Of a stretch of 16,452 nt of DNA, positions 15,501 to 16,452 are shown piece after piece. The DNA lies in assembly GCA_020026035.1 (NCBI GenBank), contig JAHHRC010000021.1:1-16452 (forward strand), written 5' to 3'. Source of the stretch: Erysipelotrichaceae bacterium (lineage in GTDB: Bacteria > Bacillota_I > Bacilli_A > Erysipelotrichales > Erysipelotrichaceae). The position numbers and the translations under genes were made by a program. The notes below the pieces were generated by a model. That model worked only from the letters and a program-made list of their open reading frames with translations, was not told where the DNA came from and ran no database searches. Within the stretch, counting starts at the first letter, position 1; each line of letters starts with the position of its first letter.

Positions 15501-16452
15501 CATCATTTAACTTCATCGTACGATGACGGAAGTCAGGCGATTTAATATCGGTACTCTTTCTTGTTACTACGACAGTTTCTTTTGGATTGAATGGATCATC
15601 CTTTAATGTAATTTGTTTTGTCGGATTAAAGGTAGTTACACCTTCGGTATTCGCATCTTCCCACTTTGTAACTTTGTAGTGTTGTAAGAACTTAGTGGAT
15701 AAGTCATAACGATATAGATTCAAGATATATGCATCGTAATCGTTACGTCCTTGCCAACCTTCAAAGTCCATCATGTTATAACCACCAAGAAGTGGACAGT
15801 TCGCTTCACTTCCGTAGCTATAGAAGTCACCAACCCAAGAATCCTTTTGGTGGTTTCTTAAGAAGCGGATTACTTCCGAGTTTTCACCCTTCCACGTTTT
15901 ACCACCATAGGTTAAGTCAGTTGCCCAGTGTTGGAATGTCGAGTCGTATTCATTTGTAGAACCCCACTCTGTACCTAAACGCCAACCTAAGTCATTAATT
16001 TCTTTGGAAAGCTTACGAGTAGCCCAACCATCTTCATAACGACCAGAGAAACTATTTCCCCATACATCGACATAGATGAAGTCCATGTTGTCTTCCACTT
16101 GATCTTTCAAGGCTTTAAAACGGTTTGCACGATCGCCGCTGCCAACATCATAACCACTATCTAGACGTACAGCCTGGTCAATCCAGTTCCAACCATATGT
16201 TAAGTTTTGGCCACTACGAAGAATTAGATCTTCTTTAAACTCCTTAGCTTCTGGATACATTTCCGAACAGTTTACATGCACACCAAAGCGAGCACCGTAA
16301 TTCTTACCGTTCTTCATCAAGAAGTTCATGTCATCTGCTCCACCGATACGCTTACCAATGTCGCCATAATCAGGGTGACCAGAGTCATGACCTTCACTAC
16401 CATAACCCTTCAATAGAATGGATTGTCCTAATCCATCGGTATGAAGCGCTAC
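12550..16452 (-). CDS. Sortase-anchored endo-alpha-N-acetylgalactosaminidase, GH101 (N-terminus missing)
   Basis: The last 1300 residues of a cell-wall GH101 enzyme; the frame is open to the right edge, so signal peptide and N-terminal modules lie outside. The visible part opens VALHTDGLGQSILL, inside the catalytic barrel. Asp129 (YVDVWGN, codon 16066-16068) and Glu162 (GTEWGS, codon 15967-15969) of the fragment are the expected catalytic pair. C-terminal beta modules follow to about residue 803, then a repetitive Glu/Lys/Gly/Thr/Pro linker (about 806-1039), a predicted compact domain (about 1040-1235), IPRTG at 1268-1272, a membrane helix (about 1277-1295) and tail KKRED: a complete sortase signal with I in place of the usual L. 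Versus the downstream paralogue, active-region differences include HVNCSE for HVNASE and QAVRLDSGYD for QGIGLDGVYD, which might alter substrate range. Confidence 0.95.
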   Translation of the reverse strand, partial: VALHTDGLGQSILLKGYGSEGHDSGHPDYGDIGKRIGGADDMNFLMKNGKNYGARFGVHVNCSEMYPEAKEFKEDLILRSGQNLTYGWNWIDQAVRLDSGYDVGSGDRANRFKALKDQVEDNMDFIYVDVWGNSFSGRYEDGWATRKLSKEINDLGWRLGTEWGSTNEYDSTFQHWATDLTYGGKTWKGENSEVIRFLRNHQKDSWVGDFYSYGSEANCPLLGGYNMMDFEGWQGRNDYDAYILNLYRYDLSTKFLQHYKVTKWEDANTEGVTTFNPTKQITLKDDPFNPKETVVVTRKSTDIKSPDFRHRTMKLNDVVVLEGKLVYGGGANTNETRHLQNVGDEKYLLPWVWDPVTGERVEDAKKKLYHFNSVAGTSTWTLTDDFKTADKLYMYKLTANGKVEEKEIPVVGGQVTLTAEANTPYVLTKQPSGNVPITWSEKMHIVDAGFNDVESSLTTNWTKEGSGNATISKSQFSNPMLTLDGEVSMTQTLTDLEANQRYVVLVGVDNRSDSKAAMTIKIDGQVVDSNYTTKSIAKNFVKAYTHNTNSATTNGTSYFQHMYTYFTAPSDGKAVTLTLSKEAGEGKAYFDDVRVVKSDLDVIVKNDKGEITGLNQDFEKSVQGLYPFVVGGIENVEDNRIHLSEKHAPFTQAGWDVKLMDDVLTKNDPNSTWSIKINGLYRRGRIAFQTIPQNFRFEPGKKYRVSFDYQQGSNGTYGVVVGDGEATGREQVTPLEMAMGKGAEKTYTFEITGSESGQTWFGIKSTMTNPDMQGTQKSDGEPSNQTKFGGYLDFVLDNLHIELIEETPEPEEKEPEEKEPEAEKEKDPAAGTEGTGTGETGKPGETETGDKEKEPETGAEGTGSGEVEKKPEPETGTEGTEAGETGKPGETETTTEGGEGEKKPEPGKEGETTEGTGTGETGKETKPTEGGESEKQPETGKTPTEGETTGKEKDPATGKESAGAGDTGKDKKPAEGGEVEKKPDAGKTPTEGETTGKETDPTTGAETGGKDPATGTEGDGTDKKPEAGKETGKTTDAGKNYTKHSWTSEKKRDNIVEGLKELKSVSVNLTPEEDAVLKASEQNKKVERKLSVVTDQDKAVKETEKPKLTTTETTLLNGKLKDYAEKEDLPKKGMKTEILVVEAKILVKVKESDADAGTEYELHRFPRREVFEIDLSDKNLKDAVNLRVYHVEGTAENPVLEPVHKDLVEHDANRNVLIVYSEGFSKFVVVGDVKDETPSKVVVVPSQPKKPASKNVSTPVVETKTTIIPRTGDGLHVFGYGVSLVVALGVAFVMLKKRED
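12637..12651 (-). other. IPRTG sortase recognition motif
   Basis: Codons for Ile-Pro-Arg-Thr-Gly, 27 residues before the end of the protein and followed by a hydrophobic helix and a basic tail. This is the three-part sorting signal of Gram-positive wall proteins in the I-P-x-T-G variant. Cleavage between Thr and Gly and linkage to peptidoglycan by a class A/E-type sortase is expected from the family; no sortase gene is in the window. Confidence 0.85.
13336..14037 (-). repeat. Low-complexity wall-spanning linker of the GH101 protein
   Basis: About 234 residues made almost wholly of E, K, G, T, P, D and A. Imperfect units recur: GKTPTEGETTGKEKDPATG is followed 46 residues later by GKTPTEGETTGKETDPTTG; TGETGKPGETET occurs twice nearly unchanged; EKKPE/D-type blocks alternate with Gly/Thr-rich ones. 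Such extended hydrophilic segments carry sortase-anchored enzymes through peptidoglycan. The DNA is correspondingly repetitive and likely to vary in length between strains. Confidence 0.85.
14038..16452 (-). repeat. Paralogous segment B: GH101 catalytic and C-terminal modules, copy 2
   Basis: Homologous to 7248-9617. Copy 2 has small insertions relative to copy 1, such as a Gly/Asn-rich loop near 15450-15480 (YGGGANTNETRHLQNVG) and a short SDGEPSNQTK stretch near 14100. The two copies are direct repeats about 6.8 kb apart, so homologous recombination or gene conversion between them is possible. Confidence 0.9.

Noticed and set aside
16413..16452. A start codon at the TTG near the right edge
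   Set aside because: The frame continues to the window end as VALHTDGLGQSIL, identical in position to the middle of the complete GH101 protein, so this is an internal Leu codon of a truncated gene.
1..16452. Mobile elements, CRISPR arrays, RNA genes
   Set aside because: No transposase or integrase sequence, no regularly spaced short repeats and no tRNA or rRNA sequence was seen; the only large repeats are the GH101 paralogues and their internal modules.

Overview
The window reads as an AT-rich, low-GC Gram-positive (Firmicutes-type) chromosome. The reasons are strong AGGAGG ribosome-binding sites, a lipobox solute-binding protein, a sortase-type wall anchor, cre-like operators and U-tract terminators. 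A gut or mucosal commensal is the best guess from gene content; Erysipelotrichia or Clostridia would fit, but the sequence alone does not settle this. I see no RNA genes, CRISPR arrays, insertion sequences or phage genes.

Layout: nearly everything is on the minus strand, so it is transcribed right to left. From right to left: a truncated GH101 endo-alpha-N-acetylgalactosaminidase with a low-complexity wall-spanning linker and IPRTG sortase anchor (12550-16452, N-terminus outside the window); a terminator; a second, complete GH101 enzyme of 1727 residues with its own signal peptide and leader (7098-12281); a terminator; a GH112 galacto-N-biose/lacto-N-biose phosphorylase (4763-6922); then, on the plus strand, an AraC-family regulator (3866-4693). 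Divergent from the regulator is a CUT1 sugar ABC operon: solute-binding lipoprotein (2162-3529), two permeases (1211-2101 and 331-1191), an overlooked 55-residue membrane protein (155-322) and the start of an MsmK/UgpC-type ATPase (1-130).

How the genes fit together: GH101 enzymes cut the core-1 disaccharide Gal-beta-1,3-GalNAc (galacto-N-biose) whole from Ser/Thr of mucin-type glycoproteins outside the cell. The lipoprotein and permeases would import the disaccharide. Cytoplasmic GH112 phosphorylase would split it into galactose-1-phosphate and GalNAc. The AraC protein is the likely activator: two copies of CAATATTG, 21 bp apart, lie just upstream of a promoter with a good -10 but poor -35 in front of the transporter operon. 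Cre-like sites in the transporter/regulator gap and before the complete GH101 gene suggest catabolite control. The enzyme families are firmly recognised; transporter substrate and regulatory wiring are inferred from context.

The least expected items are two GH101 paralogues side by side with different surface attachment, the tiny membrane protein inside the transporter operon, and the duplicated lectin-like modules at the front of the complete GH101 enzyme.
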